From: Pantoea cypripedii
Lineage (GTDB): Bacteria; Pseudomonadota; Gammaproteobacteria; Enterobacterales; Enterobacteriaceae
Length of the DNA: 21,614 bases
Assembly: GCF_011395035.1 (NCBI RefSeq)
Contig: NZ_CP024770.1
Span: 1,269,489 to 1,291,102 of the forward strand
Direction: 5' to 3'
The number at the start of each line of letters is the position of its first letter. The first letter of the stretch is position 1. The translations under genes were made by a program, and so were the position numbers. Below the pieces are notes generated by a model that was given only the letters and a program-made list of their open reading frames with translations, had not been told where the DNA came from and did no database searches. Below, piece after piece: positions 21,594 to 21,614 of this stretch.

Positions 21594-21614
21594 GACAATA
21601 AACCATAGTAATTT

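Noticed and set aside
1..21614. CRISPR arrays, tRNA or rRNA genes
   Set aside because: No regularly spaced direct repeats and no tRNA or rRNA signatures seen; the tandem palindromes at 2824 and 2860 are only two copies.

Overview
The window looks like an accessory region of an enterobacterial (Enterobacterales, at least gammaproteobacterial) chromosome or large plasmid. The evidence is the style of its genes: a GarL-type aldolase very like the E. coli one, HisJ/ArgT-like binding proteins, a UmuD relative, enterobacterial-type IS and Tn3 debris, and strong AGGAGG-type ribosome sites. It has two very different halves.

Left part (1-4150), a graveyard of mobile DNA. It holds the 5' end of an IS21-family istA running off the left edge, a frameshifted C-terminal ISL3-family transposase remnant, a UmuD/HumD-like remnant whose catalytic positions are changed, an intact-looking toxin/immunity pair (a bacterial RNase A-like CdiA-CT domain and a CdiI_2-type immunity protein with a long extra C-terminus), a pair of tandem 13-bp palindromes, a frameshifted small unknown gene, and a Tn3-type 38-bp terminal repeat followed by a deleted tnpA end.

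Right part (4150-18960), a catabolic island. Operon 1 (+, 4247-8683) encodes an IlvD/EDD-family sugar-acid dehydratase, a GarL-like 2-keto-3-deoxy acid aldolase, a LigC-like GFO/IDH/MocA dehydrogenase and a LigI-like amidohydrolase (lactonase). Together these could oxidise an aldehyde or hemiacetal to a lactone, open it, dehydrate it and cleave the product to pyruvate plus an aldehyde. A GNAT gene and a polar-amino-acid-type (PAAT) ABC transporter (9523-11902, minus) follow. Operon 3 (minus, 14939-12517) encodes a hydroxylysine-kinase-like APH-fold kinase and a class III PLP enzyme resembling the phospho-lyases AGXT2L1/AGXT2L2. It is divergent from a GntR/FCD regulator (15171-15917, plus). A second four-gene PAAT transporter (18912-15946, minus) follows.

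The main observation is that an 18-bp dyad (TGATATA-N4-TATATCA type) lies in front of operon 1, in front of the kinase/phospho-lyase operon, in front of the GntR gene and in front of transporter 2. This ties the four units into one probable GntR regulon. My reading, which is inference, is one pathway for an amino-alcohol substrate: uptake by PAAT transport, phosphorylation, loss of phosphate and ammonia to give an aldehyde, then oxidation, lactone opening, dehydration and retro-aldol cleavage. I know of no described pathway with this exact composition.

Far right (18960-21614): one GAF-domain gene, then about 1.7 kb of AT-rich DNA with no gene I recognise. That stretch contains two copies of ATGGTATACGATA, probably operators of a different regulator whose target lies beyond the right edge.
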